DNA of 64,000 nucleotides. Source: Ascaris suum. Lineage: Eukaryota > Nematoda > Chromadorea > Rhabditida > Ascarididae. Under the pieces are notes generated by a model. The model saw only the letters and a program-made list of their open reading frames with translations, was not told the DNA's origin and did not search any database. Positions 48,523 through 63,500 of the stretch are shown here, in pieces. The DNA lies in the NCBI GenBank assembly GCA_013433145.1, contig CM024179.1, positions 2,528,501 through 2,592,500 of the forward strand, written 5' to 3'. The first letter of the stretch is position 1. The number at the start of each line of letters is the position of its first letter. The translations under genes were made by a program, and so were the position numbers.

Positions 48523-49104
48523 CAAAATTCAGGTACTGTACTCATTTTTTATGCTTTGTAACTTGCAGTGATAAAGCGATATCTTTAATAATTACGTTAG
48601 ACGATTAAAATGCTTAAAAACAAAGTAAAGGGCATTATTCATTAGAAATATGCGAAACCGAATAAAAACTTCACACAAAATATTAATAAAATAGCGAATT
48701 ATTTTAATGAGAACTATTCGAAAACACAAAACGAAAAAGAATAAAACTCGACGACAAGAAGGAAAGAAGAGAACAGCTCTATCACTGATAGATGATGAAT
48801 GTGTTGCGTCATGCATCATATTTGCGTTTAGTTAGGCGTTGAGCAACCAGCTATAAAAGTCTCTATGGCGATCACCAGACTATACGAGAGAAAACATCAT
48901 AGGACAGCAGAGAAATTCAAACGGAAAAAAATTGAGCTTTTTTTTGCTTCGATAAAGGTCGAAGAGCGCTAAGCTATCACTAGCAAATGTAAATAATAAT
49001 GAGAATATTAAGGATTTATACAAAAAAATTTGTGCAACGAATTCCACATTCCAATCTCAATTTTTGCCCAGAAAAATTTAACTCTAGAGCAGAAAACACC
49101 CATG

Positions 49105-49243
<139 letters not shown>

Positions 49244-52200
49244 ACACTTATTCCGAATACTTCTTAACCGTTCTATCCTCAGTCTGTCTCCTCAAAAAAG
49301 CTTTTTTCATATGCTGCGGACAGGAATTGCAAATAGCATTGAATAAACAATAAGAAAAAGGCAACCAAAACTGCCAGTGCAAACATCTGGATGTAATCGA
49401 ACATCAACAGTGCTTACCAATCAAAGCCTTATCCCACGAAGTGCTTATAGATGTGTTCAACCAAGATTTGAGAAGCAGGAGGAATGGGACGAGAATTTTA
49501 GAACAGTCTAATTCGCGAACAACACACTAAATCAAAAGATTTCGTTCCTTTCCTCCTCTTACCTACTGCAAAGAAATGACATTCTTATAATGTAAGTTTT
49601 TGCTTGCACCTCCTTAGAATATCTCCCATTTTGCAAATATATAAACCGACCATGACCTTTTCGCTTTTCAACAAGAATTTCCTTCGAATGCATTTTGTAG
49701 TAGAACGACGATTTTCGAGAACACATGTCGTTATCTCTTACTCGTTGCTTTTGATAAAATAATATGATTACCGACTTTTACCGCAGAAAAAACAACAATT
49801 AGCGCGAATATTTGGGAAGTTGACATAACCCACTATCCGTTCTGTCTCGAAACTCCGTTGATGTTGATTTGAAAATTTTTCGAGCACTTAAATTCCCTTT
49901 GTGTTAGCACTTCAACAAGTGTTCTTTTCACTCTCACTTAGCTTTTTTTTGCTTAGCTATCAATCGTTCATAGATATATCGACGTTCAGCAATATACGCG
50001 CATTCGACGATTTAAACGATTAGAACATGAGAATCTCCCTCTCTCCCTTTAGCGATGAAAATTCCACCAACATATATCTCAAAAAAAAATTTACAATAAT
50101 AAACATGTATCGCAATATGGAAGTTATGGGTGTTTCTAACCCATGTGAAGCGCTCGATGTAAAATACTAAAGTCTGCCATCACAAAATTTCCGACCAATA
50201 TTACCGTCACGATCGATATATTTGAGAACGAAATCACAGGTAATGGCTTTCATTTCCAAAAAAAAAACAAACAAACAAATCCACTTCTCAAACAATAATG
50301 GAACGAAATGCATAGCAAAGCTGACAGATCGAATGCGTATCAAATTACGCATAAAGTGAAACAAATCAACGGATAAATTTAATATTTACAATCACCAACC
50401 ATCAGATAAAGTGAAAGACGCATGCAATAAATCAACAAGAGACATTTGGCGGAATGACCGACCAATCGCAGAAATGTTTATCTGCGCGTTGCAGAGGAAA
50501 CCTTCATATATTTCTCATGTAGATGTAATATTATTTACGTATTTATTAAGATTTTGAAAAAAAAAACTCTGAGCATCATATCGTGATTTTAAAGTATGTC
50601 TACGTCAGAAGCGGGAAAGAGCTCAAGATTTCCGATGGCGGGGCTGATATCGAAAAACTGCAACTCTGCGCTCGTATATTCTCAATATTAAGAATAGGGG
50701 TAAGCTCTCTAAGTCTCACGGCCTCGGGAGTATTACCTCCTCCAGATTCCTCAAAAAGTAAAATGCTGCTGCCGAGCATCGCGTGCTCTCCTACCTCTCC
50801 AGTTGTAAAAATCGGTTAGGGTGATGTCAATATAAGGTAGGTCGAGGGACGCAATAGCAACATAAAGATTAAAACCGATAAAACAGCTTCAGGACGACCT
50901 CAAATTAAAAAGAAGAAAGAACCTGTCCATTGAGATATGTGCACACTATGGATACGATGAACAATAAAAAAAAAGTGTTGCCTTCGAAAGTTCGTTCATT
51001 TTTGCATCACACGACTGTTCTTTTCTATTCGTTTCAATGTCTTTACTATAGACGATCATCGCACTAATTTGCCGAAATTTAGACTTTAAAAAAATTTCTA
51101 CATTACGGTCATTCAACCTTAACAGATTGAATAAGCGACAAATATTTTGTAGTGTATAATCCGCAATCAAAGAAAGAGAGAGAGAGAGAGAGAAAAAAAA
51201 CGACTAAAATTCAGAGATTTTCAACATTATTTCGAAAGCAATTTTCAATCACAGAATGTAAATAAACAATAATGCGAAAAATAATACGATACAGTACAAT
51301 ATACGAATAAAAAATAGTAGATAACAGAGAAAATAAACATAATTATAAATAATGCTTGGCAAATAAAGGAAGAAAAAAGCAAAAAAAAAAAACAATGCAA
51401 TAATTCCAACAAGATAACGGCGATAGAATAACATTTGAAACAAATAATTTGCAACCGTCGTATAAAATTAATGCTTAAATTCGCAATTAACGTTTTAAAA
51501 AAATCTCTTTTTTCTTGAAATTTTCTCAAAGAAACAAAACGGTCACTTTCTTCGATTACTTCCATTCTAAATTCCTTTTTTTATTTTCGTATTTCATTTC
51601 TATCAAAGATTTTGGAATTAGAACGCCACTCGTCATCGCTCCATCTCACCCATTAATGAGGATTTTAAGTCCAATCAGATCTCATCCAGGTCAACTATCT
51701 TCCATCTTCTCCAAGAGAAATTTTCATCAAATGAACGAATAAAGACATCTCCCCTTCTTTCCCATATGTATCGCTCTCATTCAATAACAAAAATTTTCTT
51801 ACACGCATATAAGTACGATTGATAGTGAGCAAAAAGAAATGCTATGAGTAGAAAAAAAGTCAAAATATTGTTAGTAAGTACGAACAAAAAAAATTATTCC
51901 ACAACAATGATCGACTTTTCAATAAAGATCACTATGCAACTTGATTGTAGAAACTTCCACCGAAATATTCATCATTCTTCCATTCTAATAAATTGACGCC
52001 TAGACGCTTCAACAAATTGACGCCCAAAAGTTTTGATAAATTGACGCCTCTTCCCTTCGACGAAAGCAATAAGACAATTCGAAACCATAATGCCTCCGAA
52101 AAAAAAAAGAAACGGAGGAAAAAAATCGAGAATTTTTTCCCTTCTCATCGACTACAACGTACCATATATATTCAAAAACAATCGTCCAACAAAAAGAATC

Positions 52201-53270
52201 ACAAATAGAGAAAACGAATAATTCATGCAAAAACATAAAATCAAAAAGTAGCGTCGAATTTATATCGCACCAAAAACTCTCAATAAGAACCACAATCACC
52301 ACTTTTGCGAAAGCGCATGCCATTACCTATAAAATTAGTTGTTGAGTTAATGAATCTGTCGTTGTTCGAATAAACTATGTGGGTAATGAAGAGGAGGTTG
52401 TTAGGATTTCCATAAAACTATGACCTTCACCCCTTCCTTACACCCCCCTCCCCCCTTCTTCCAAACAAATTAAAGCAACATTTCCTCGAACCTAGTAAAT
52501 AAGTCCAAACAAACGCACCTAATTGAAACAGTCCTTCAATGACTTCAAGTGAGATTTGAATTCAGTGATTCCATGAGGAGCCAATCAGTCCTCAGAAAAG
52601 AATCAACTGATAATTACTCCTTGCAAAAGTGGATTTTCGTCAAGGAAAGAAAGATAAGGAATTCCTCAGCCCTCCTTCTACCGATCGAAGTCATGGACTG
52701 CTCATAAAGCCTTATTCGGCTTTCGCATGGGGACTTGAAAGTTCAACTGCTTCCTCCAAACGAAGCATTACTCCCAAAATATCGTTGGGAATAGCGCATC
52801 GTATGGATACGCTTTTCATTCTTTCCGAATCAAAATCCAACTTAAATTAATGTTCTGGGTCAGGAAGGCTTGGCAATCCACTGTTTCTATCCCATCGTTT
52901 CAACTTTTCGAGCCCACATTTACCATATCTTCGAGAGAGAAAAGATGACGGTGAGAATTCAAAGGATGATGCCAAGAGAAGGCGCAGCATACGGCAAAAA
53001 AACCTTTGCGTTCATCAACGAAAACGACAAAATACTCCTGTATCAGATCGCGTATTCATAAAAGTTCTCCGAATCCTCACCATTGCTATTAAAACCCCTT
53101 CGTTTACTATATAAGGTTCATTCAATAAACAGAAATGAAATTCTTATACTCTATTTGCTAATATTTATGCATATAAAGACCCAATCCCCTCGTTCTCTAT
53201 CTTCTACATATGAGCCTATTTACCTAGGTAACTACAACAGCTGACAATTCAGTTGAATATTTTGTAAGCT

Positions 53271-56200
53271 CTAAAGCCTCAAAACTTGAATATCAGGCCC
53301 TTCTTCATCACCAAGGAAAACATTATCGGAGCGGGCTGTAATTCCAATAATTGACTCCTCTTCGTCACTGCTTTCTGAACGTCGAACAGAGTTGATTGTA
53401 CTTGGTGGAGCTGGTGTGCGATCATCCTCTATATTAGCCATTCGTTTGTTAGCATTTTCTTCGCTCACCGAATCTGCAGTTCGCTGTTCCTCAGCGACAG
53501 AAGCGAGATCTGGTACTCGTGAAAGTGACAGTGATTGGTGATAAAACTGAAAACGAACAACACTCTATGCGTGAAGCACCTTGTCAATAAGGAAGGAAGG
53601 AAGTGAGTGCATTCTCCGAAGCTCTGAATATGCGATAGTTGTGACCTTGCAAACGTAAACGAGTGCGACCTTTGCGCAATAGTGAGTTAAGCCGACAATC
53701 AAGTGGTGGCCAATTTCATTGAAATTCAACATGCAGATTCCACGTTTCTGAAATTGGTTCTCAACAGCTAAAGCTTTTCGCCACTTATAATCAACAAGAT
53801 TGGGCAATAGCCGAGCGCAGAAGACTACTGAATCTAGTATACACCGAATAACACTCATAAAAGACACGTATGGTTTCTTTTTGCGTACCACCAACCCAAA
53901 ATCCCCGACAAATACAGTGAAGTAACTATTGAACTCTAAACAAAGGGAATGCTTAAATGAGGTATTAACACGACTGGCAAATGAACAAATTTCAAGCACT
54001 GGAACGCAAACAAAAGAACGACCATATCAACATATAAAACACATGAATATATTTAACAATTTTAGCTCTATCACTTTATTCCAATTCAATTCGCCCAAAA
54101 ATTTGTCACCAACGATGTGGATGTATTCTCAACAGTACATGTACTTGATCGTGCTCATACACCTCAACTCAGAGCATAACCTCGAGGCGATCGAAAGTGA
54201 CCCCACCTCTTGATGCAAAAGTATCAAAAAACAAGTTATTCCCTGCCAAATCTCCAAACAGACCACATAAACAGGAGAAAAAGTATTTGATAAGGGAACA
54301 GAAGATGAAAAACAATGAACTATTTGAAAAGGATGCCTGTGCAAAATATTTAAATCAAATGAGATCAATCATTCATTAAACGAGAAGCATAATCCAAAAA
54401 CAAATAACTAAAAAAAAGAAGTAAAAAACACATAAAAACCTATCATGTAGAATGTACATGCAACAATAAAAAAAACAAAATTTTCGTCATTAATTCCCTC
54501 TCCGGTATAGAACTGCTGGCTCTTATCCCCTCCATTCTAGCTCCTCATCGTTCTTCGCCACACATATAGCTGCACATGAGGGTACTCTAAAGTAGCTACA
54601 ACATCACACAGACCTTTGATTTGCCCCCCTTGGAACCAGCCGGTCGGATAAATGCCGATGCGTCGATTTCGCCATTCAGCAGCTTCCTTCTTATATCTAC
54701 ATCATCCCATTTTACAGCATTCAACCGCAGCACCGCTGCTTGATGATTTCCTGCGTGACTGTATCGAATTGCCGTACGTTTTGATTTATCGGGGTTAAAT
54801 GTCTGAAACAGAGAGTTATATCGTTAAAACGGCAAGGCTAATTAAATAATGAAATAACGCTTGGTTAGTGAATCCAAGTCTGAGAACATTCTGGTCCACA
54901 GAGAGCATCAAATGATTATGAACATGGAATACATACATAACCCATACAACACATACATAAATGTTCACAACCCTTATTACAAAAAACTTTTCGCAAACTA
55001 TGCATTTAAAAAAAAAAAGTTCTTTTTTAGTGAGCTGAATAAGAGAAGTTAGACCCTAGAAAACTCGTTGGTAGAAGTGCCCAGCATTGAAGCATACGTT
55101 CATTTGGAAAAGAACCACAGTTCGGTATAAATTTCAAAGTAAGTTAATGTGACCAGATATGATTGGTTGTGACAAACTAACGGAAAATACTGACCAAATA
55201 ACCATGATTGTAGTCATGTGGGAAAGCGCATTCGGGCCATATAACATATTTCGATACATCCTTATATCGCATTTTGATCTTCAAGATCGTTTCCGGATCC
55301 AGCTTCTCAAACTCTTTTGATTTACCGAACTGAAACTGAAACCTTTTGATTTTAAGAAATTTTGAACAGCACCTACTCAAACAACTTTTTCTCTATACAG
55401 CAACCGCTATTTGGGATCTTTTTTGATACACAGAAGGCCGCGTGATAATTTAGCGCCCACAACTTTCCCTCTGCAAGTTTAACGATATTCTTGAAATGAT
55501 GCTATTTTTATACTATTTTGCACTTTATTTTGCCTTTTAAATTATTCTTTTCGTAATTTCCGAAGAAAATGCTATTTAAAAAAATAAATAAATAAAATCA
55601 CTTTCGAAATAATGCCGAAAATTGCATAAACTCTTTTGAACCCTAAAGCTTTCTAAAATTTCACACATAAACATACATATCATCCTTAGCTTACTTTTTC
55701 GAAAATACATTACAGTCCAGCAGCGGAAAAATACAGAGATAAATTTGCAAAATTAAGTAGAAACTCATATACGTAAAGAAAACTAGAGAAAGCCTAAGAA
55801 TAACCATTGCTTCACAATGCTCAAAAAAATTAAAAAATCAGAAAGGTAGCTTCTGATTCAGGAAAAATTCAATTTAATTACACTAAGGAGCAAATTGAGC
55901 AATGAATTAATGCAGTAAAAGTCAGCAACAATAATAACAGTAACTAACAGTAAGCAAGTAAAGCAGAACAGCACAGCGAAAGTTAAAAATTCGAATGATA
56001 AAAACACAATGAAGGCAGCAAAAAAGCAAAAAAAACAAAGGCATGTGAAATGAGTTTTCTTTGTCACCATTATATAGCTATCAACCTACACTCTTTGCTC
56101 ATCCGTTTTTTTGAGCCATGAAGCAATCAAAGAAAGTTTAACTTACCTGCAACACCTTGTAACAATCACAGTAAAAGTCATTCGTAATGTTCCGATTTAC

Positions 56201-59200
56201 CGTAAATGAAAAATAGATCTAGAGAGAAGAGTCATGATACGGGCAATTAATAGAGTGGACTAGCCACAGCATTAAATTTTATCGCCGAATGGTCATAGCT
56301 TTCGATGAAATTTTTCAAAGCAACAAATGTTGCATATTACACCAAATTTTATAAAATTTTATTCTAGTTTTACAAGAATCTATCTTTGAAAATTTTCAAC
56401 TTCATTAGTTTTTGAAGTTTTCAATAGACAAAACTAAAGAAAAAAAAAACAATTCCAATCTCAATTCTAAGATTTAAACGCTTTTACAAGATCGTGAAGA
56501 ACGTTTCCAAATAAAAGAACCAAATGTAGCAGCCAACAACATTGCAAAATGCATTGCTGCTTATTCTCATTACACAAAAATACGGAAAAAAAAAGGAACA
56601 CAAAGAGCGGATTGAGAACCATATTTTCCAACTAGGCTAAACGAAGAGTCGTGGGGGAGCAGCTGTTCAATTACGAATACACTGAGAGAAAATTTTGACA
56701 TTTAAATGAATGCACACCCATTACACACATTAATACACCACCTTCAATGCACACACTAATTGATATGAGCAAAGAAAAGACTAAAAAACGAGAAAGCGCA
56801 ATAGAGGACTTAGCACAATACGCGCTTTTACAATTTCCGTTTACTAAATTCAATCATTTGCATAGAGTGCTAATAGAGAATGAAACATGCACAGTAAAAC
56901 ATCGTTGCTTTAAATCTACAAAGTGCGCTTGTCTTTGATTTGATCGGTAAACGCACGCCTAATTTTTTTGGCTCATTTGACCTTTTTTTTTTCGAAACTG
57001 AATTTGGGTGGGTGCTACTAAGAAATGTCATCCATCTTCAGCTCTACATTATGAACAATAAATTTTGCCGCTCTCGCTTCGATAGCTCTCATGTTGAACT
57101 TATCAGACAAACAGACAAACATATAAAGATAAACGCATATACGCAGACATAAAGTCATCATAATGTGCAAAAGCGCATACAAAAGAATTCGTCAAGGCCG
57201 ACGTTCACCCCCTTTCTCCATCAACAATAGACACTCTGTACTTTCGACTAATATATCAGCAGTATTCTCTGAACACCTTTATAATGATAGTGATCGAAAG
57301 AAAATCTTTATCAGAGATGATCAGTTATGGAATTTCGATAATAAATCTGAAAATGCAGTTCATTTTTTTTTTCTACAGTGCTCAAATTTCGAAAAAAATT
57401 CCGAGGAAAAAATTCAGCAAAAATTTTAAACCGATTCATTATAAACTTAAAAAAAAAAAACTCAGAAAAATTAAATTTTTTTAATGGTTTATAGGAATTT
57501 TTACATTCTATAACGTTATCACGGCAATGAATAAGCATGAAAATTTTCGTTGGTTTTAAAAAAAAAAGGAAAAATGCGTTGGTATTTTCGAGAAAAACAA
57601 ATTGCATCATCGACATTAACATAATAAATTAATTTGGCACACTTCCATTTCATCTCCAATTATAAAAATTTACTTTTGACGGCTCTATTCAGTAAAAATA
57701 TATTTCGCACTTACGAATCTAATCTGCATATCACGCGGAATCTTAAGGACTTTCATAAAACAACGAAGTTGTTCGTTAATTCCCTAGCTAGGATCAGAAA
57801 GGTCTAAGAGACGTAGAGAGGAGTTATAATGAAAGAGCGAGAGAGGAAGATGGAGAGAGATCGAAGAAGAAATGAAGGAAATAAGGTAGCATGAAAACTT
57901 TAGACGGTTACAACGTGCAAACTTATCGGAAGAAATTCAGGAAAGAACAGCAAAAAAAAAAAATTGTTCGAACGTTCCTGAACTGAAGAAAAATTATTTA
58001 TTTTATAGTTTTTAACTTTCATGGCAGCGTAAATTATCCAAATTCTCAACGCTCATTGAACACGAGGCTTGATGGACGCTAAAGATTAGCAGCAAAACTC
58101 AGTTCAAGTTATGTCATCAAATAAAAAAAAAGAAATATTTGAAAAGTAAAAGCGACAAATAATTCCCTTAAAAAAAACTAAAATTTCAACTTCTTCAGCA
58201 AACATTGAGGAAATAAACGCTTGAAGGTAAGAACTATATCTAGAAAATATTCCCTTTTAAAATATCATTTCACATATCGACCGTTTAAAGGTAAATTAGA
58301 ACTCAAATTATGGAACTGATATAAACCTAAGCAAGAAGAGATCAAACACAATACAAAAATCCTACATTCAAATAATCACCAGTACCATTCATACCATACT
58401 GCTTCTTAAGCATTTCAAATAAAACTTGCGTGTCACGGACCGGGGATGCAGTCGCCCTATCCCTTATAGTTGCAAAGATCATCACTTGCAATGGAATACA
58501 AGAATAATTTCTTCACGTAGACTGATTGTTTCGATGGGTTAACGATAGCAATAAGCATAACTCCATTGGCAGAATACAAACAATTTTATAGTACGTCTCG
58601 AAATCGAAAATATTTTTTACTCATCATAAATGAGCCTAATGCAGCAATAAAATCAATCATCTTCGTAAAGAAAAGTGAAACAAATAGAAGAAAGATGTTA
58701 GGACAGATGGCACAACATGTGCTTTTCCAATCTGCAACATGAGACTAATATGTTGCCCCGGTAGAACTAATATTAAATTTGATTCACCAGTAAACGCTAA
58801 TATCAGCAGTCGCTGACCTATGAATGCTGAAATTTGCAAAGCCGTTTATAACTTCCAGTGCTTCCATAAGAGAACTAGTTGGTATTTTCAATACTCACCC
58901 TTTCCCCGCCCTCATTCTCACTTCCTTTTCCTTGTACCTCCTAACTCTCTCCTAATGTAGACCTGCCAGTATTTATTGAGGATAACTTATGTGCAAAGAT
59001 AAGCTGAAGAGGATGCTCGACCTGGAAACTTAATGCTCGCTTCATGAGGCTTCCATGTGATGGTGATCTCACAGTCAATTGTTGACTCTGCGTATCATCG
59101 TCATCACGAACGGTTGACTTTGCGGGACGTCGAATAGCCGTTGTACTCGAGCTCCGGCCCCGCACAAAATCAACTACCGCCGAGGTCTGCGGTTGAGCCA

Positions 59201-60260
59201 TGAAGCTCGCTGAGGGTCCTCCGTAATCATGACCCTCATCTAGCATCACTGCAAAAATCTTTAAGCATATCGAGCAGAAAAACTAAAACAATGAGAACCG
59301 TTGAATGGTCACATGCCCTTATTTTTCTCTAAAGTAATCGTAAAATAATACTTCTGCCGTTCACGCCTATTCAGCGGATATCGACGAAGATTTTTGCGTT
59401 CAACTGGGAGAACTGAAGACTTTCGTGGACAAATGGAAGTACCAAAATCTTTACTGACGAGGTGGAAGAGCCGAAAAGTTCGAAGTTCAAGGAATGATAC
59501 AGCGAAAAGGTTATGCCGCATTCTTGATGACAACTTGAACCCCTCATCCTTTTTGAATGTCGAAAATTTTTGATACATTCAATTCGATCGATAAAATAAA
59601 TCAAGAATCGATTAAATCCTATTGCGTCACAAATCTAGCACTGTTCCGCACATTTGACAGACGAGATCTGAGCAAACAGACACGAATGCAGATGTGAATC
59701 ACTCGAAAAAAAAAACAAGCGGAAAGCACATCAGAAGAGATGGCACGATAGGCGCTTTTCTAATCCACACTCCATCTGGCCGGCTGGTCTCGTGAGTTAT
59801 GAACAAATAATATTGTACATCGAAGTAGTAGACCTTTTGATTCAAATACTAGATGATCTGACCGCCTCCATAAACGTATCCAGTCATTTGCGCTTCGGTC
59901 GCTTGCGCCTTTTATCCCTCATCAATCTAAAGAGGGAGGGTCCAAGTGGTGAAAAATGCTGTATTCACTGAGGCTTAGGAAGCTGACAAATATGCACCTG
60001 TGGAAGTTTAACGTCTTTGTTGAAATAGCAAGTGCAGACGGGTGCCAAGGAAACTTGCCTAGTACATACTCTTATATTCCACCAATAAGAACAGTTTCAT
60101 GAATTATCAAAAAGAAAAAAAAAAGCAAAATAACGCTCCCATATATTAATTCCATTGGTAGCACAAACCTTGTAAACAAAAAAATCATCATTTCCTCAAA
60201 ATCCGGTAGGTATGGATGAAACGGCGGCAGATATGGATACAACGAATTTTCTTTTGCCAT
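53271..60260 (-). CDS. Unrecognised multi-exon protein, 9 exons
   Basis: I do not recognise the family. Exons: 60260-60169, 59522-59455, 59248-58963, 58462-58366, 57783-57715, 56218-56147, 55335-55195, 54802-54614, 53546-53271. GT..AG borders and phases are consistent, giving 429 aa. The N-terminus is rich in Pro, Tyr and Phe (YPYLPPFHPYLPDFEEMM). Exon 3 has a low-complexity Ser/Thr/Arg stretch with DDDD. The globular core is roughly residues 130-335 and includes DTQVLFEMLKKQYG, KVLKIPRDMQIRFIYFSF, a CDC motif and YVIWPECAFPHDYNHGYL. The last exon is a disordered tail with RRSESSDEEES, a typical casein kinase 2 target. Exon 7 has tandem acceptors (TTTCAGTTTCAG), so starts at 55335 or 55329 are both possible. 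No signal peptide or clear membrane helix is visible. The first two exons and the exon 4 donor (AAT|gtagga) are the least certain; further 5' exons are possible. Confidence 0.62.
56780..57185 (+). repeat. Dispersed two-part repeat in an intron of the unrecognised gene
   Basis: First module: TTAGCACAATACGCGCTTTT (about 56809-56828). Second module: GTTGAACTTATCAGACAAAC and GACAAACATATAAAG, then CATCATAATGTGCAAAAGCG (57094-57176). Confidence 0.55.
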
Positions 60261-60510
60261 CTTTAAATATCTGCATTTAACTTCAACATTAACGAACTAA
60301 CGTGAAACCTCTTTTTTTTGCCGAACCTATGGTTTGTGGCATACGCATAGGAGGACTCACTATAGTATATATTATAATTATCGAACTTCATAACGCTAGC
60401 TTCAATGGTTTTCCAGCTGAAACTACCTGGCAGACAGGCCAACAGACAGACAAACAAACATACACACGTACAAATACGGTGTCACTATGATGCACTTTTG
60501 CGAGCAAATT
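59738..60510 (+). repeat. Dispersed two-part repeat with enlarged spacing
   Basis: First module: GAGATGGCACGATAGGCGCT and GGCTGGTCTCGTGAGTTATG at 59738-59812. Second module: AGCTGAAACTACCTGGCAGA and ACAGACAGACAAACAAACAT, then CACTATGATGCACTTTTGCG at 60380-60505. The spacing is larger than in other copies, and exon 1 of the unrecognised gene sits between the modules. Confidence 0.45.
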
Positions 60511-63500
60511 TACAAACGGAGAGAATAGACGGAAGTTTGAGTTCATAATGAAAAAAACATTTTGAATCTCATATTGTTAGCAAAGTTTTTATTGTTAAGC
60601 GATGAGGTGCACATTGAACACAGTGTTATGCTCAAGAAGGTTGAATACTCATCAAACTTGTTTGCTCATTTAAGCTGTGATTCTCGTTTAAAAGTTTTTC
60701 TATGGTCCCACTTATTTACCTAAGTTTATTTGTTTTATTCCGCCTTATTTGATTGTTTGCTTCCTTTGCTTGTAGAGATTCCTCAAACATAAGCAAAGCA
60801 ACAGTTTCTGAAAGAAAAAACGAAACGAGAAAGAATCAAACCTCAATATTTATTTCAAAAATTCATATAAGCTTAGACTAGAGATCTGCTATAAAAAGGC
60901 TGCGAAAGCTGTCCTCTTTGGCCGCGCATGCGCGATGCAGAAAGGGTGCCAAGGCTGGAAATTTGTTTTTTATCCTCATAGAGCACTACTATACTTCTTT
61001 CACCATCGTTCTCTGCGCTGACCCACTTGAAACGATGTGAAAGAACTTCGAAGAATATTTGCAGTTACGTTCCGTGTAATATTGAAGTACTGCGCAATAC
61101 AGCAAGAAAAAAAAATCATATGACACGGCAAACAATATTCGCCATAAGGCGCAAGTAACCGCCCTCACATTTATTTCTCTCGGCAGCTAAACTCGCCCCA
61201 TGTAAGATCATAAAGTAAGTATTTCGATATGTCATTGCATAACGGTCTCATACTATTCTGGAATGAAGCCAACTACGGAGAATTGTTGATCGATTTCGTA
61301 AGCCTTGCAGCTTTAGCCCACTCAAAATATGGGGATATTCATCGAATTCCTTCGTTTTTTTTCCTAGTTATTTAACGGTCAATATAAGTGGACAAGAAGA
61401 ATTGTATCTACGGGGTCGGAATCCTCAAAAAAACTTTAAAATAAGGCGGAATATTCAGCGAAACGATCGGTCGAAAATCCCGACGCTATGCTTTGGTTCG
61501 ATCATACCTGCAGAATCGTCATAGAACGTTCCACTCTGTCTACGAATAAAGCATTTAACTCGCCAAAATGATAGCATATTTCAAATTGCACATTTTGTGT
61601 ACAATTCGCCAAGTCAAGTGGCATTTATGCAGACGACGTTCAGGAACAATTTTCCTTAAATATATAGCTGCATGAGTACGTAGCTGCATAGCTGCTTAGC
61701 TGTGCATTTTGCAACTCTTCAATAATAGGAAGCTCCTTCGATTAAAAAATGGCAGACCAATCCGGTAAAATTCCTTAGTATCCTGTCACACCTGTGCTGC
61801 TCATAGATGTAATACGACGCTAAGGAAAACTGGAAAAGATGGCATTGACAGAGAGGAGAAAGGAAGGGATCATATGGGAAAGCAAGTTAATGGAAAAGCA
61901 AGCTAACGAATGGCTTGAAGGAATAACGAATTCAACTGAGTGCATGAGGTCAAAATGAGGTCACTCATATGGATGGGAAACATATTCACAATGGAAGAAT
62001 GTGGAACGAGAAGTCGATTTATAGATCAGACAACACGGACTACCAACGGAAACAGAAACCGACTTGCACTGGAGATGCGTGATGATCTACGAAAGACAGC
62101 CGGAAGTAACCAGATCGGAGTGGCGAGCAACAACAACTAGAAGCGATAGGAAGCGACAGTTGTTGTTAATGAATGCGTTGTTGAATGAAGAAAGGGTAAT
62201 TAGTGGCATTCTTTTGACGTATTTGGAAACCCATCTAATACTGCTTCTCGAAAAGATCGATCAGTCTAGGATCACAGAGCGCATGCTAAGTATGAATGCA
62301 ACTGGTTAACATGTTTGTTAGCAAGCAGGAATATTAAAGACAGCATATTGCAAAAAAAAAAAAAAAAAATTCTTGAAGAAGGAAACCGTTACGAAGAAGT
62401 TTAAGAAAAAGTCGCAATTTTATCAAGAGATATCGCTCTACGTGGAACTTATGAATGCGAATAAAGAGGGTGGGGGAGGGAGGGGGGGGGGGGTGAAAAT
62501 AGCATAACGAAAATGGCTGAAATATGAATGAAATTTAGCCTCGTTTAATTCTACTCATTAATGATGCATTGCGGAGAGTTTGCTCTCGGCGATATGTTTA
62601 ATCTGCTGGAACGTTTTTGTCTAGGCCATCTCTGTGGGGATCGCTACTTGATAGGCAAGCAATATCATTCGTTGGTAACAGCGTCTTATCCGAATTGGAA
62701 ACTTCCGTAGCCTTTTCTATGAGAGAATATTAGAGACCAATATATGCAAAAATACGATTTAAATTACACCTTAAATTAGCAATTATTTACAGGTTGATGA
62801 TTACTAGAATATAATTACAAAAAATTAAATAAAATCCTTTAAAAAAAAGAGCTTGAATGAAGTTTCAAAGAGAGCTTTCTAATAAAGATTGCTAAGTGCA
62901 ACAGAAGTGAAATGAGAACAGCACACAATGCGACCAATGCCGATGACATTCACTGTGAATAAAGCTGAAAAAATACACCTCAGAAAGAAAAAAACGACAC
63001 CGATCGATGAAATTTTTTGGTGGTTGATGATTCAACATTGTGCGAAAAAAAGAAAATTGCTTTCGGCAAACAGTCATTCATCACCTCAATCAAAATGTCC
63101 ACCACTGAGACATCATAATTTCTTGAAGATTAAATTAATCACAATTAATTATGATTTAAATTTAAATAAAAATTCATTTTTATTATTTCGCAAATTTCCA
63201 TCCTCAAAAACAAAAAAAAAATGGAAAAGGCAATATGGCGATGTTGGAATATATGTTTGTATGCGTTTCATATCTTTGTTTCGAATAGTTTCAACTGGCG
63301 AAGGACTGAAGTCAAAGCAATGGAATTTGATTAACTTCATTTGCAACACAAGATGATGTCTTATATCAACATTCAAACTGATCAATAAATTGTAGATCAA
63401 CTGTTTTTGGTTAAAGCAGAGAAGCGATGACCATAAGAAAGAGCAAACTCTCCACAAATGCCTTAAGGGAGGGGACGGTACGTATAAAAGAAGAGCGTAT

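Noticed and set aside
62928..63356. 142-codon plus-strand frame
   Set aside because: Lysine/asparagine-rich translation of AT-rich DNA with no domain and no conserved-looking pattern.
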